Part shown: positions 49,701 to 61,237 of the stretch, in pieces
Layout of the letters: the number at the start of each line of letters is the position of its first letter
Position numbering within the stretch: the stretch's first letter is position 1
Source of the DNA: Ptiloglossa arizonensis
Taxonomy: Eukaryota > Arthropoda > Insecta > Hymenoptera > Colletidae
Length of the DNA stretch: 64,000 nt
Assembly: GCF_051014685.1 (NCBI RefSeq)
Contig: NW_027479023.1
Span: 62,001-126,000 of the forward strand
Direction of reading: 5' to 3'
The notes under the pieces: model-generated
Told to the model about the DNA's origin: nothing
The model's database searches: none
What the model saw: only the letters and a program-made list of their open reading frames with translations
Position numbers and translations under genes: made by a program

Positions 49701-50288
49701 TAGTTATTCGTTTCGAGCATCAGAACTGCGAAAATTTTGAGTTTCTCAAGTGTTTCTTACCCCCAAACTTCCACATCTCGCGAACGGATTTGACCAATCC
49801 GCAAAATTTCTGTTCCTTCTGAAAGTAGAAACTCGCCCGATTACAACGGTATGCGCACTTTTCACCTACGCCGTTCTAGTTATTCGTTTCGAGCATCAGA
49901 ACTGCGAAAATTTTGAGTTTCTCAAGTGTTTCTTATCTCCAAACTGCCACATCTCGCGAACGGATTTGACCAATCCGCAAAATTTCTGTTGCTGCTGAAA
50001 GTAGAAACTCGCCCGATTACAACGGTATGTGTAGTTTTCCCCTAGGCCGTTCCAGTTATTCGTTTCGAGCATCAGAACTGCGAAAATTTTGAGTTTCTCA
50101 AGCGTTTCTTACCTCCAAACTGCCATATCTCGCGAACGGATTGACCAATCCGCAAAATTTCTGTTGCTTCTGAAAGTAGAAACTCGCCCGATTACAACGG
50201 TATGCGTACTTTTCCCCTAGGCCGTTCTAGTTATGCGTTTCGAGCATCAGAACTGCGAAAATTTTGAGTTTCTCAAGCGTTTCTTACA

Positions 50289-52050
50289 TCCAAACTGCCA
50301 CATCTCGCGAAAGGATTGTCCAATCCGCAAAATTTCTGTTGCAGCTGAAAGTAGAAACTCGCCCGATTACAACGGTATGTGTAGTTTTCCCCTAGGCCGT
50401 TCCAGTTATTCGTTTCGAGCATCAGAACTGCGAAAATTTTGAGTTTCTCAAGCGTTTCTTACCTCCAAACTGCCATATCTCGCGAACGGATTGACCAATC
50501 CGCAAAATTTCTGTTGCATTTGAAAGTAGAAACTCGCCCGATTACAACGGTTGGTGTAGTTCTCCCCTAGACCGTTCTAGTCATTCGTTTCGAGCATCAG
50601 AACTGCGAAAATTTTGAGTTCCTCAAGCGTTTCTTACCTCCAAACTGCCATATCTCGCGAACGGATTGACCAATCCGCAAAATTTCTGTTGCTTCTGAAA
50701 GTCGAAACTCGCCCGATTACAACGGTATGCGCACTTTTCCCCTAGGCCGTTCTAGTTATTCGTTTCGAGCATCAGAACTGCGAAAATTTTGAGTTTCTCA
50801 AGCGTTTCTTACATCCAAACGGCCATATCTCGCGAACGGATTGACAAATCCGCAAAATTTCTCTTGCATCTGAAAGTAGAAACTCGCCCGATTACAACGG
50901 TATGCGTACTTTTCCCCTAGGCCGTTCTAGTTGTTCGTTTCGAGCATCAGAGCTGCGAAAATTTTGAGTTCCTCAAGCGTTTCTTACCTCCAAACTGCCA
51001 CATCTCGCGAACGGATTAACCAATCCGCAAAATTTCTGTTGCATCTGAAAGTAGAAACTCGCCCGATTACAACGGTATGTGTAGTTTTCCCCTAGGCCAT
51101 TCCAGTTATTCGTTTCGTGAATCAGAGCTGCGAAAATTTTGAGTTTCTCAAGCGTTTCTTACCTCCAAACTGCCACATCTCGCGAAAGGATTGTCCAATC
51201 CGCAAAATTTCTGTTGCAGCTGAAAGTAGAAACTCGCCCGATTACAACGGTATGTGTAGTTTTCCCCTAGGCCGTTCCAGTTATTCGTTTCGAGCATCAG
51301 AACTGCGAAAATTTTGAGTTTCTCAAGCGTTTCTTACCTCCAAACTGCCATATCTCGCGAACGGATTGACCAATCCGCAAAATTTCTGTTGCATTTGAAA
51401 GTAGAAACTCGCCCGATTACAACGGTTGGTGTAGTTCTCCCCTAGACCGTTCTAGTCATTCGTTTCGAGCATCAGAACTGCGAAAATTTTGAGTTCCTCA
51501 AGCGTTTCTTACCTCCAAACTGCCATATCTCGCGAACGGATTGACCAATCCGCAAAATTTCTGTTGCTTCTGAAAGTCGAAACTCGCCCGATTACAACGG
51601 TATGCGCACTTTTCCCCTAGGCCGTTCTAGTTATTCGTTTCGAGCATCAGAACTGCGAAAATTTTGAGTTTCTCAAGCGTTTCTTACATCCAAACGGCCA
51701 TATCTCGCGAACGGATTGACAAATCCGCAAAATTTCTCTTGCATCTGAAAGTAGAAACTCGCCCGATTACAACGGTATGCGTACTTTTCCCCTAGGCCGT
51801 TCTAGTTGTTCGTTTCGAGCATCAGAGCTGCGAAAATTTTGAGTTCCTCAAGCGTTTCTTACCTCCAAACTGCCACATCTCGCGAACGGATTAACCAATC
51901 CGCAAAATTTCTGTTGCATCTGAAAGTAGAAACTCGCCCGATTACAACGGTATGTGTAGTTTTCCCCTAGGCCATTCCAGTTATTCGTTTCGTGAATCAG
52001 AGCTGCGAAAATTTTGAGTTTCTCAAGCGTTTCTTACCTCCAAACTGCCA
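50289..52050. repeat. Tandem 5-monomer duplication, apparently identical
   Basis: Bases 50289-51175 and 51164-52050 (887 bp at an offset of 875, five monomers) showed no difference on line-by-line reading. Markers in both are GAAAGGATTGTCC, GTTGCAGCTG, GGTTGGTGTAGTTCTCC, CCTAGACCG, AAGTCGAAAC, GACAAATCC, TTGTTCGTTTCG, GGATTAACC and CCATTCCAGTT with CGTGAATCAG. The match is bounded by A/C at 50288 versus 51163 and C/T at 51176 versus 52051. This is a very recent duplication or a repeated stretch of assembly. Confidence 0.88.
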
Positions 52051-55000
52051 TATCTCGCGAACGGATTGACCAATCCGCAAAATTTCTGTTCCTTCTGAAA
52101 GTAGAAACTCGCCCGATTACAACGGTATGCGCACTTTTCCCCTAGGCCGTTCTAGTCATTCGTTTCGGGCATCAGAACTGCGAAAATTTTGAGTTTCTCA
52201 AGCGTTTCTTACATCCAAACAGCCATATCTCGCGAACGGATTGACCAATCCTCAAAATTTCTGTTGCATCTGAAAGTAGAAACTCGCCCGATTACAACGG
52301 TATGCGTACTTCTCCCCTAGGCCGTTCTAGTCATTCGTTTCGAGCATCAGAACTGCGAAAATGTTGAGTTTCTCAACCGTTTCTTACCTCCAAACTGCCA
52401 TATCTCGCGAACGGATTGACCAATCCGCAAAATTTCTGTTGCTTCTGAAAGTAGAAACTCGCCCGATTACAACGGTATGCGCACTTTTCCCCTAGGCCGT
52501 TCTAGTTATTCGTTCCGAGCATCAGAACTGCGAAAATTTTGAGTTTCTCAAGCGTTTCTTACATCCAAACGGCCATATCTCGCGAACGGATTGACCAATC
52601 CGCAAAATTTCTGTTGCATCTGAAAGTAGAAACTCGCCCGATTACAACGGAATGCGTACTTCTCCCCTAGGCCGTTCTAGTCATTCGTTTCGAGCATCAG
52701 AACTGCGAAAATTTAGAGTTTCTCAACCGTTTCTTATCTCCAAACTGCCATATCTCGCGAACGGATTGATCAATCCGCAAAATTTCTATTGCATCTGAAA
52801 GTAGAAACTCGCCCGATTACAACTGTATGTGTAGTTTTCCCCTAGGCCGTTCCAGTTATTCGTTTCGAGCATCAGAACTGCGAAAATTTTGAGTTTCTCA
52901 AGCGTTTCTTACATCCAAACTGCCATATCTCGCGAACGGATTGACCAATCCGCAAAATTTCTGTTGCATCTGAAAGTAGAAACTCGCCCGATTACAACGG
53001 TATGCGTACTTTTCCCCTAGGCCGTTCTAGTTATGCGTTTCGAGCATCAGAACTGCGAAAATTTTGAGTTTCTCAAGCGTTTCTTGCATCCAAACTGCCA
53101 CATCTCGCGAAAGGATTGACCAATCCGCAAAATTTCTGTTGCATCTGAAAGTAGAAACTCGCCCGATTACAACGGAATGCGTACTTCTCCCCTAGGCCGT
53201 TCTAGTCATTCGTTTCGAGCATCAGAACTGCGAAAATTTAGAGTTTCTCAACCGTTTCTTATCTCCAAACTGCCATATCTCGCGAACGGATTGATCAATC
53301 CGCAAAATTTCTGTTGCATCTGAAAGTAGAAACTCGCCCGATTACAACGGTATGTGTAGTTTTCCCCTAGGCCGTTCCAGTTATTCGTTTCGAGCGTCAG
53401 AACTGCGAAAATTTTGAGTTTCTCAAGCGTTTCTTACATCCAAACTGCCATATCTCGCGAACGGATTGACCAATCCGCAAAATTTCTGTTGCATCTGAAA
53501 GTAGAAACTCGCCCGATTACAACGGTATGCGTACTTTTCCCCTAGGCCGTTCTAGTTATGCGTTTCGAGCATCAGAACTGCGAAAATTTTGAGTTTCTCA
53601 AGCGTTTCTTACATCCAAACTGCCACATCTCGCGAAAGGATTGACCAATCCGCAAAATTTCTGTTGCAGCTGAAAGTAGAAACTCGCCCGATTACAACGG
53701 TATGTGTAGTTTTCCCCTAGGCCGTTCCAGTTATTCGTTTCGTGAATCAGAGCTGCGAAAATTTTGAGTTTCTCAAGCGTTTCTTACCTCCAAACTGCCA
53801 TATCTCGCGAACGGATTGACCAATCCGCAAAATTTCTGTTCCTTCTGAAAGTAGAAACTCGCCCGATTACAACGGTATGCGCACTTTTCCCCTAGGCCGT
53901 TCTAGTTATTCGTTTCGGGCATCAGAACTGCGAAAATTTTGAGTTTCTCAAGCGTTTCTTACCTCCAAACTGTCATATCTCGCGAACGGATTGACCAATC
54001 CGCAAAATTTCTGTTCCTTCTGAAAGTAGAAACTCGCCCGATTACAACGGTATGCGCACTTTTCCCCTAGGCCGTTCTAGTTATTCGTTTCGAGCATCAG
54101 AACTGCGAAAATTTTGAGTTTCTCAAGTGTTTCTTACCCCCAAACTTCCACATCTCGCGAACGGATTTGACCAATTCGCAAAATTTCTGTTCCTTCTGAA
54201 AGTAGAAACTCGCCCGATTACAACGGTATGCGCACTTTTCCCCTACGCCGTTCTAGTTATTCGTTTCGAGCATCAGAACTGCGAAAATTTTGAGTTTCTC
54301 AAGTGTTTCTTATCTCCAAACTGCCACATCTCGCGAACGGATTTGACCAATCCGCAAAATTTCTGTTGCTGCTGAAAGTAGAAACTCGCCCGATTACAAC
54401 GGTATGTGTAGTTTTCCCCTAGGCCGTTCCAGTTATTCGTTTCGAGCATCAGAACTGCGAAAATTTTGAGTTTCTCAAGCGTTTCTTATCTCCAAACTGC
54501 CATATCTCGCGAACGGATTGACCAATCCGCAAAATTTCTGTTGCTTCTGAAAGTAGAAACTCGCCCGATTACAACGGTATGCGTACTTTTCCCCTAGGCC
54601 GTTCTAGTTATGCGTTTCGAGCATCAGAACTGCGAAAATTTTGAGTTTCTCAAGCGTTTCTTACATCCAAACTGCCACATCTCGCGAAAGGATTGACCAA
54701 TCCGCAAAATTTCTGTTGCAGCTGAAAGTAGAAACTCGCCCGATTACAACGGTATGTGTAGTTTTCCCCTAGGCCGTTCCAGTTATTCGTTTCGAGCATC
54801 AGAACTGCGAAAATTTTGAGTTTCTCAAGCGTTTCTTACATCCAAACTGCCACATCTCGCGAACGGATTGACCAATCCTCAAAATTTCTGTTGCATCTGA
54901 AAGTAGAAACTCGCCCGATTACAACGGTATGCGTACTTCTCCCCTAGGCCGTTCTAGTCATTCGTTTCGAGCATCAGAACTGCGAAAATGTTGAGTTTCT

Positions 55001-58000
55001 CAACCGTTTCTTACCTCCAAACTGCCATATCTCGCGAACGGATTGACCAATCCGCAAAATTTCTGTTGCTTCTGAAAGTAGAAACTCGCCCGATTACAAC
55101 GGTATGCGCACTTTTCCCCTAGGCCGTTCTAGTTATTCGTTCCGAGCATCAGAACTGCGAAAATTTTGAGTTTCTCAAGCGTTTCTTACATCCAAACGGC
55201 CATATCTCGCGAACGGATTGACCAATCCGCAAAATTTCTGTTGCATCTGAAAGTAGAAACTCGCCCGATTACAACGGAATGCGTACTTCTCCCCTAGGCC
55301 GTTCTAGTCATTCGTTTCGAGCATCAGAACTGCGAAAATTTAGAGTTTCTCAACCGTTTCTTATCTCCAAACTGCCATATCTCGCGAACGGATTGATCAA
55401 TCCGCAAAATTTCTGTTGCATCTGAAAGTAGAAACTCGCCCGATTACAACGGTATGTGTAGTTTTCCCCTAGGCCGTTCCAGTTATTCGTTTCGAGCATC
55501 AGAACTGCGAAAATTTTGAGTTTCTCAAGCGTTTCTTACATCCAAACTGCCATATCTCGCGAACGGATTGACCAATCCGCAAAATTTCTGTTGCATCTGA
55601 AAGTAGAAACTCGCCCGATTACAACGGTATGCGTACTTTTCCCCTAGGCCGTTCTAGTTATGCGTTTCGAGCATCAGAACTGCGAAAATTTTGAGTTTCT
55701 CAAGCGTTTCTTACATCCAAACTGCCACATCTCGCGAAAGGATTGACCAATCCGCAAAATTTCTGTTGCATCTGAAAGTAGAAACTCGCCCGATTACAAC
55801 GGTATGCGCACTTTTCCCCTAGGCCGTTCTAGTTATTCGTTCCGAGCATCAGAACTGCGAAAATTTTGAGTTTCTCAAGCGTTTCTTACATCCAAACGAC
55901 CATATCTCGCGAACGGATTGACCAATCCGCAAAATTTCTGTTGCATCTGAAAGTAGAAACTCGCCCGATTACAACGGAATGCGTACTTCTCCCCTAGGCC
56001 GTTCTAGTCATTCGTTTCGAGCATCAGAACTGCGAAAATTTAGAGTTTCTCAACCGTTTCTTATCTCCAAACTGCCATATCTCGCGAACGGATTGATCAA
56101 TCCGCAAAATTTCTGTTGCATCTGAAAGTAGAAACTCGCCCGATTACAACGTTATGTGTAGTTTTCCCCTAGGCCGTTCCAGTTATTCGTTTCGAGCATC
56201 AGAACTGCGAAAATTTTGAGTTTCTCAAGCGTTTCTTATCTCCAAACTGCCATATCTCGCGAACGGATTGACCAATCCGCAAAATTTCTGTTGCTTCTGT
56301 AAGTAGAAACTCGCCCGATTACAACGGTATGCGTACTTTTCCCCTAGGCCGTTCTAGTTATGCGTTTCGAGCATCAGAACTGCGAAAATTTTGAGTTTCT
56401 CAAGCGTTTCTTACATCCAAACTGCCACATCTCGCGAAAGGATTGACCAATCCGCAAAATTTCTGTTGCAGCTGAAAGTAGAAACTCGCCCGATTACAAC
56501 GGTATGTGTAGTTTTCCCCTAGGCCGTTCCAGTTATTCGTTTCGAGCATCAGAACTGCGAAAATTTTGAGTTTCTCAAGCGTTTCTTACCTCCAAACTGC
56601 CATATCTCGCGAACGGATTGACCAATCCGCAAAATTTCTGTTGCATTTGAAAGTAGAAACTCGCCCGATTACAACGGTTGGTGTAGTTCTCCCCTAGACC
56701 GTTCTAGTCATTCGTTTCGAGCATCAGAACTGCGAAAATTTTGAGTTCCTCAAGCGTTTCTTACCTCCAAACTGCCATATCTCGCGAACGGATTGACCAA
56801 TCCGCAAAATTTCTGTTGCTTCTGAAAGTCGAAACTCGCCCGATTACAACGGTATGCGCACTTTTCCCCTAGGCCGTTCTAGTTATTCGTTTCGAGCATC
56901 AGAACTGCGAAAATTTTGAGTTTCTCAAGCGTTTCTTACATCCAAACGGCCATATCTCGCGAACGGATTGACCAATCCGCAAAATTTCTGTTGCATCTGA
57001 AAGTAGAAACTCGCCCGATTACAAAGGTATGCGTACTTTTCCCCTAGGCCGTTCTAGTTATTCGTTTCGAGCATCAGAACTGCGAAAATTTTGAGTTTCT
57101 CAAGCGTTTCTTACCTCCAAACTGCCACATCTCGCGAACGGATTGACCAATCCGCAAAATTTCTGTTGCATCTGAAAGTAGAAACTCGCCCGATTACAAC
57201 GGTATGTGTAGTTTTCCCCTAGGCCATTCCAGTTATTCGTTTCGTGAATCAGAGCTGCGAAAATTTTGAGTTTCTCAAGCGTTTCTTACCTCCAAACTGC
57301 CATATCTCGCGAACGGATTGACCAATCCGCAAAATTTCTGTTCCTTCTGAAAGTAGAAACTCGCCCGATTACAACGGTATGCGCACTTTTCCCCTAGGCC
57401 GTTCTGGTTATTCGTTTCGAGCATCAGAACTGCGAAAATTTTGAGTTTCTCAAGTGTTTCTTACCTCCAAACTGCCACATCTCGCGAACGGATTTGACCA
57501 ATCCGCAAAATTTCTGTTGCTGCTGAAAGTAGAAACTCGCCCGATTACAACGGTATGTGTAGTTTTCCCCTAGGCCGTTCCAGTTATTCGTTTCGAGCAT
57601 CAGAACTGCGAAAATTTTGAGTTTCTCAAGCGTTTCTTACATCCAAACTGCCATATCTCGCGAACGGATTGACCAATCCGCAAAATTTCTGTTGCATTTG
57701 AAAGTAGAAACTCGCCCGATTACAACGGTATGCGCACTTTTCCTCTAGGCCGTTCTAGTTATTCGTTTCGAGCATCAGAACTTCGAAAATTTTGAGTTTC
57801 TCAAGCGTTTCTTACCTCCAAACTGCCACATCTCGCGAACGGATTGACCAATCCGCAAAATTTCTGTTCCTTCTGAAAGTAGAAACTCGCCCGATTACAA
57901 CGGTATGCGCACTTTTCCCCTAGGCCGTTCTAGTTATTCGTTTCGAGCATCAGAACTGCGAAAATTTTGAGTTTCTCAAGTGTTTCTTACCTCCAAACTG

Positions 58001-58736
58001 CCACATCTCGCGAACGGATTTGACCAATCCGCAAAATTTCTGTTGCAGCTGAAAGTAGAAACTCGCCCGATTACAACGGTATGTGTAGTTTTCCCCTAGG
58101 CCGTTCCAGTTATTCGTTTCGAGCATCAGAACTGCGAAAATCTTGAGTTTCTCAAGCGTTTCTTACCTCCAAACTGCCATATCTCGCGAACGGATTGACC
58201 AATCCGCAAAATTTCTGTTGCATTTGAAAGTAGAAACTCGCCCGATTACAACGGTTGGTGTAGTTTTCCCCTAGGCCGTTCTAGTTATTCGTTTCGAGCA
58301 TCAGAACTGCGAAAATTTTGAGTTTCTCAAGCGTTTCTTACCTCCAAACTGCCATATCTCGCGAACGGATTGACCAATCCGCAAAATTTCTGTTGCATCT
58401 GAAAGTAGAAACTAGCCCGATTACAACGTTATGTGTAGTTTTCCCCTAGGCCGTTCCAGTTATTCGTTTCGAGCATCAGAACTGCGAAAATTTTGAGTTT
58501 CTCAAGCGTTTCTTACCTCCAAACTGCCATATCTCGCGAACGGATTGACCAATCCGCAAAATTTCTGTTGCATTTGAAAGTAGAAACTCGCCCGATTACA
58601 ACGGTTGGTGTAGTTTTCCCCTAGGCCGTTCTAGTTATTCGTTTCGAGCATCAGAACTGCGAAAATTTTGAGTTTCTCAAGCGTTTCTTACCTCCAAACT
58701 GCCATATCTCGCGAACGGATTGACCAATCCGCAAAA
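52051..58736. repeat. Satellite region of overlapping multi-monomer copies
   Basis: Several blocks recur at whole-monomer offsets. The AATCCTCAAAATT, AAAATGTTGAG, GTTCCGAGCATC and AATTTAGAG series near 52218-53060 recurs near 54845-55700 (about 2627 bp, 15 monomers) and resembles 46443-46990 (33 monomers upstream). A four-monomer step (about 700 bp) repeats GTTCCGAGCATC near 55140 and 55840. The block at 54127-54375 repeats 49750-49998 with an offset of 4377 bp (25 monomers). No other sequence is seen. Confidence 0.75.
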
Positions 58737-61237
58737 TTTCTGTTGCATCTGAAAGTAGAAACTCGCCCGATTACAACGGTATGCGTACTTTTCCCCTAGG
58801 CCGTTCTAGTTATTCGTTTCGAGCATCAGAACTGCGACAATTTTGAGTTTCTCAAGCGTTTCTTACCTCCAAACTGCCACATCTCGCGAACGGATTGACC
58901 AATCCGCAAAATTTCTGTTGCATCTGAAAGTAGAAACTCGCCCGATTACAACGGTATGTGTAGTTTTCCCCTAGGCCATTCCAGTTATTCGTTTCGTGAA
59001 TCAGAGCTGCGAAAATTTTGAGTTTCTCAAGCGTTTCTTACCTCCAAACTGCCATATCTCGCGAACGGATTGACCAATCCGCAAAATTTCTGTTCCTTCT
59101 GAAAGTAGAAACTCGCCCGATTACAACGGTATGCGCACTTTTCCCCTAGGCCGTTCTGGTTATTCGTATCGAGCATCAGAACTGCGAAAATTTTGAGTTT
59201 CTCAAGTGTTTCTTACCTCCAAACTGCCACATCTCGCGAACGGATTTGACCAATCCGCAAAATTTCTGTTGCAGCTGAAAGTAGAAACTCGCCCGATTAC
59301 AACGGTATGTGTAGTTTTCCCCTAGGCCGTTCCAGTTATTCGTTTCGAGCATCAGAACTGCGAAAATTTTGAGTTTCTCAAGCGTTTCTTACATCCAAAC
59401 TGCCATATCTCGCGAACGGATTGACCAATCCGCAAAATTTCTGTTGCATTTGAAAGTAGAAACTCGCCCGATTACAACGGTATGCGCACCTTTCCTCTAG
59501 GCCGTTCTAGTTATTCGTTTCGAGCATCAGAACTTCGAAAATTTTGAGTTTCTCAAGCGTTTCTTACCTCCAAACTACCACATCTCGCGAACGGATTGAC
59601 CAATCCGCAAAATTTCTGTTGCATCTGAAAGTAGAAACTCGCCCGATTACAACGGTATGCGCACTTTTCCCCTAGGCCGTTCTAGTTATTCTTTTCGAGC
59701 ATCAGAACTGCGAAAATTTTGAGTTTCTCAAGCGTTTCTTACATCCAAACGGCCATATCTCGCGAACGGATTCACCAATCCGCATGATTTCTATTGCATC
59801 TGAAAGTAGAAACTCGCCCGATTACAACGGTATGCGCACTCTTCCCCTGGGCCGTTCTGGTTATTCGTTTCGAGCATCAGAACTGCGAAAATTTTGAGTT
59901 TCTAAAGCGTTTCCTATCTCCAAACTGCCATATCTCGCGAACGGATTGATCAATCCGCAAAGTTTCTGTTGCATCTGAAAGTAGAAACTCGCCCGATTAC
60001 AACGGTATGCGTACTTTTCCCCTAGGCCGTTCTAGTTATTCGTTTCGAGCATCAGAACTGCGACAATTTTGAGTTTCTCAAGCGTTTCTTACCTCCAAAC
60101 TGCCACATCTCGCGAACGGATTGACCAATCCGCAAAATTTCTGTTGCATCTGAAAGTAGAAACTCGCCCGATTACAACGGTATGTGTAGTTTTCCCCTAG
60201 GCCATTCCAGTTATTCGTTTCGTGAATCAGAGCTGCGAAAATTTTGAGTTTCTCAAGCGTTTCTTACCTCCAAACTGCCATATCTCGCGAACGGATTGAC
60301 CAATCCGCAAAATTTCTGTTCCTTCTGAAAGTAGAAACTCGCCCGATTACAACGGTATGCGCACTTTTCCCCTAGGCCGTTCTGGTTATTCGTATCGAGC
60401 ATCAGAACTGCGAAAATTTTGAGTTTCTCAAGTGTTTCTTACCTCCAAACTGCCACATCTCGCGAACGGATTTGACCAATCCGCAAAATTTCTGTTGCAG
60501 CTGAAAGTAGAAACTCGCCCGATTACAACGGTATGTGTAGTTTTCCCCTAGGCCGTTCCAGTTATTCGTTTCGAGCATCAGAACTGCGAAAATTTTGAGT
60601 TTCTCAAGCGTTTCTTACATCCAAACTGCCATATCTCGCGAACGGATTGACCAATCCGCAAAATTTCTGTTGCATTTGAAAGTAGAAACTCGCCCGATTA
60701 CAACGGTATGCGCACCTTTCCTCTAGGCCGTTCTAGTTATTCGTTTCGAGCATCAGAACTTCGAAAATTTTGAGTTTCTCAAGCGTTTCTTACCTCCAAA
60801 CTACCACATCTCGCGAACGGATTGACCAATCCGCAAAATTTCTGTTGCATCTGAAAGTAGAAACTCGCCCGATTACAACGGTATGCGCACTTTTCCCCTA
60901 GGCCGTTCTAGTTATTCTTTTCGAGCATCAGAACTGCGAAAATTTTGAGTTTCTCAAGCGTTTCTTACATCCAAACGGCCATATCTCGCGAACGGATTCA
61001 CCAATCCGCATGATTTCTATTGCATCTGAAAGTAGAAACTCGCCCGATTACAACGGTATGCGCACTCTTCCCCTGGGCCGTTCTGGTTATTCGTTTCGAG
61101 CATCAGAACTGCGAAAATTTTGAGTTTCTAAAGCGTTTCCTATCTCCAAACTGCCATATCTCGCGAACGGATTGATCAATCCGCAAAGTTTCTGTTGCAT
61201 CTGAAAGTAGAAACTCGCCCGATTACAACGGTATGCG
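58737..61237. repeat. Tandem 7-monomer duplication, apparently identical
   Basis: Bases 58737-60011 and 59963-61237 (1275 bp at an offset of 1226) showed no difference by eye. Shared markers are GCGACAATTTTG (58834 and 60060), CCATTCCAGTT with CGTGAATCAG, TTCTGGTTATTCGTATCG, CTCAAGTG, GTTGCAGCTG, GCGCACCTTTCCTC, GAACTTCGAAAA, TTATTCTTTTCG, GGATTCACC, TTTCTATTGC, CTTCCCCTGGG and TTTCTAAAGCG. It is bounded by A/G at 58736 versus 59962 and T/C at 60012 versus 61238. A related less similar block starts near 57030. Confidence 0.88.

Noticed and set aside
564..54375. Many recurring open frames of 60-117 codons giving similar peptides
   Set aside because: They repeat because the DNA repeats. A 175-bp period shifts the frame by one base per monomer, the frames start at arbitrary ATG or GTG/TTG-like positions, and the peptides show no domain, signal peptide or conserved family.
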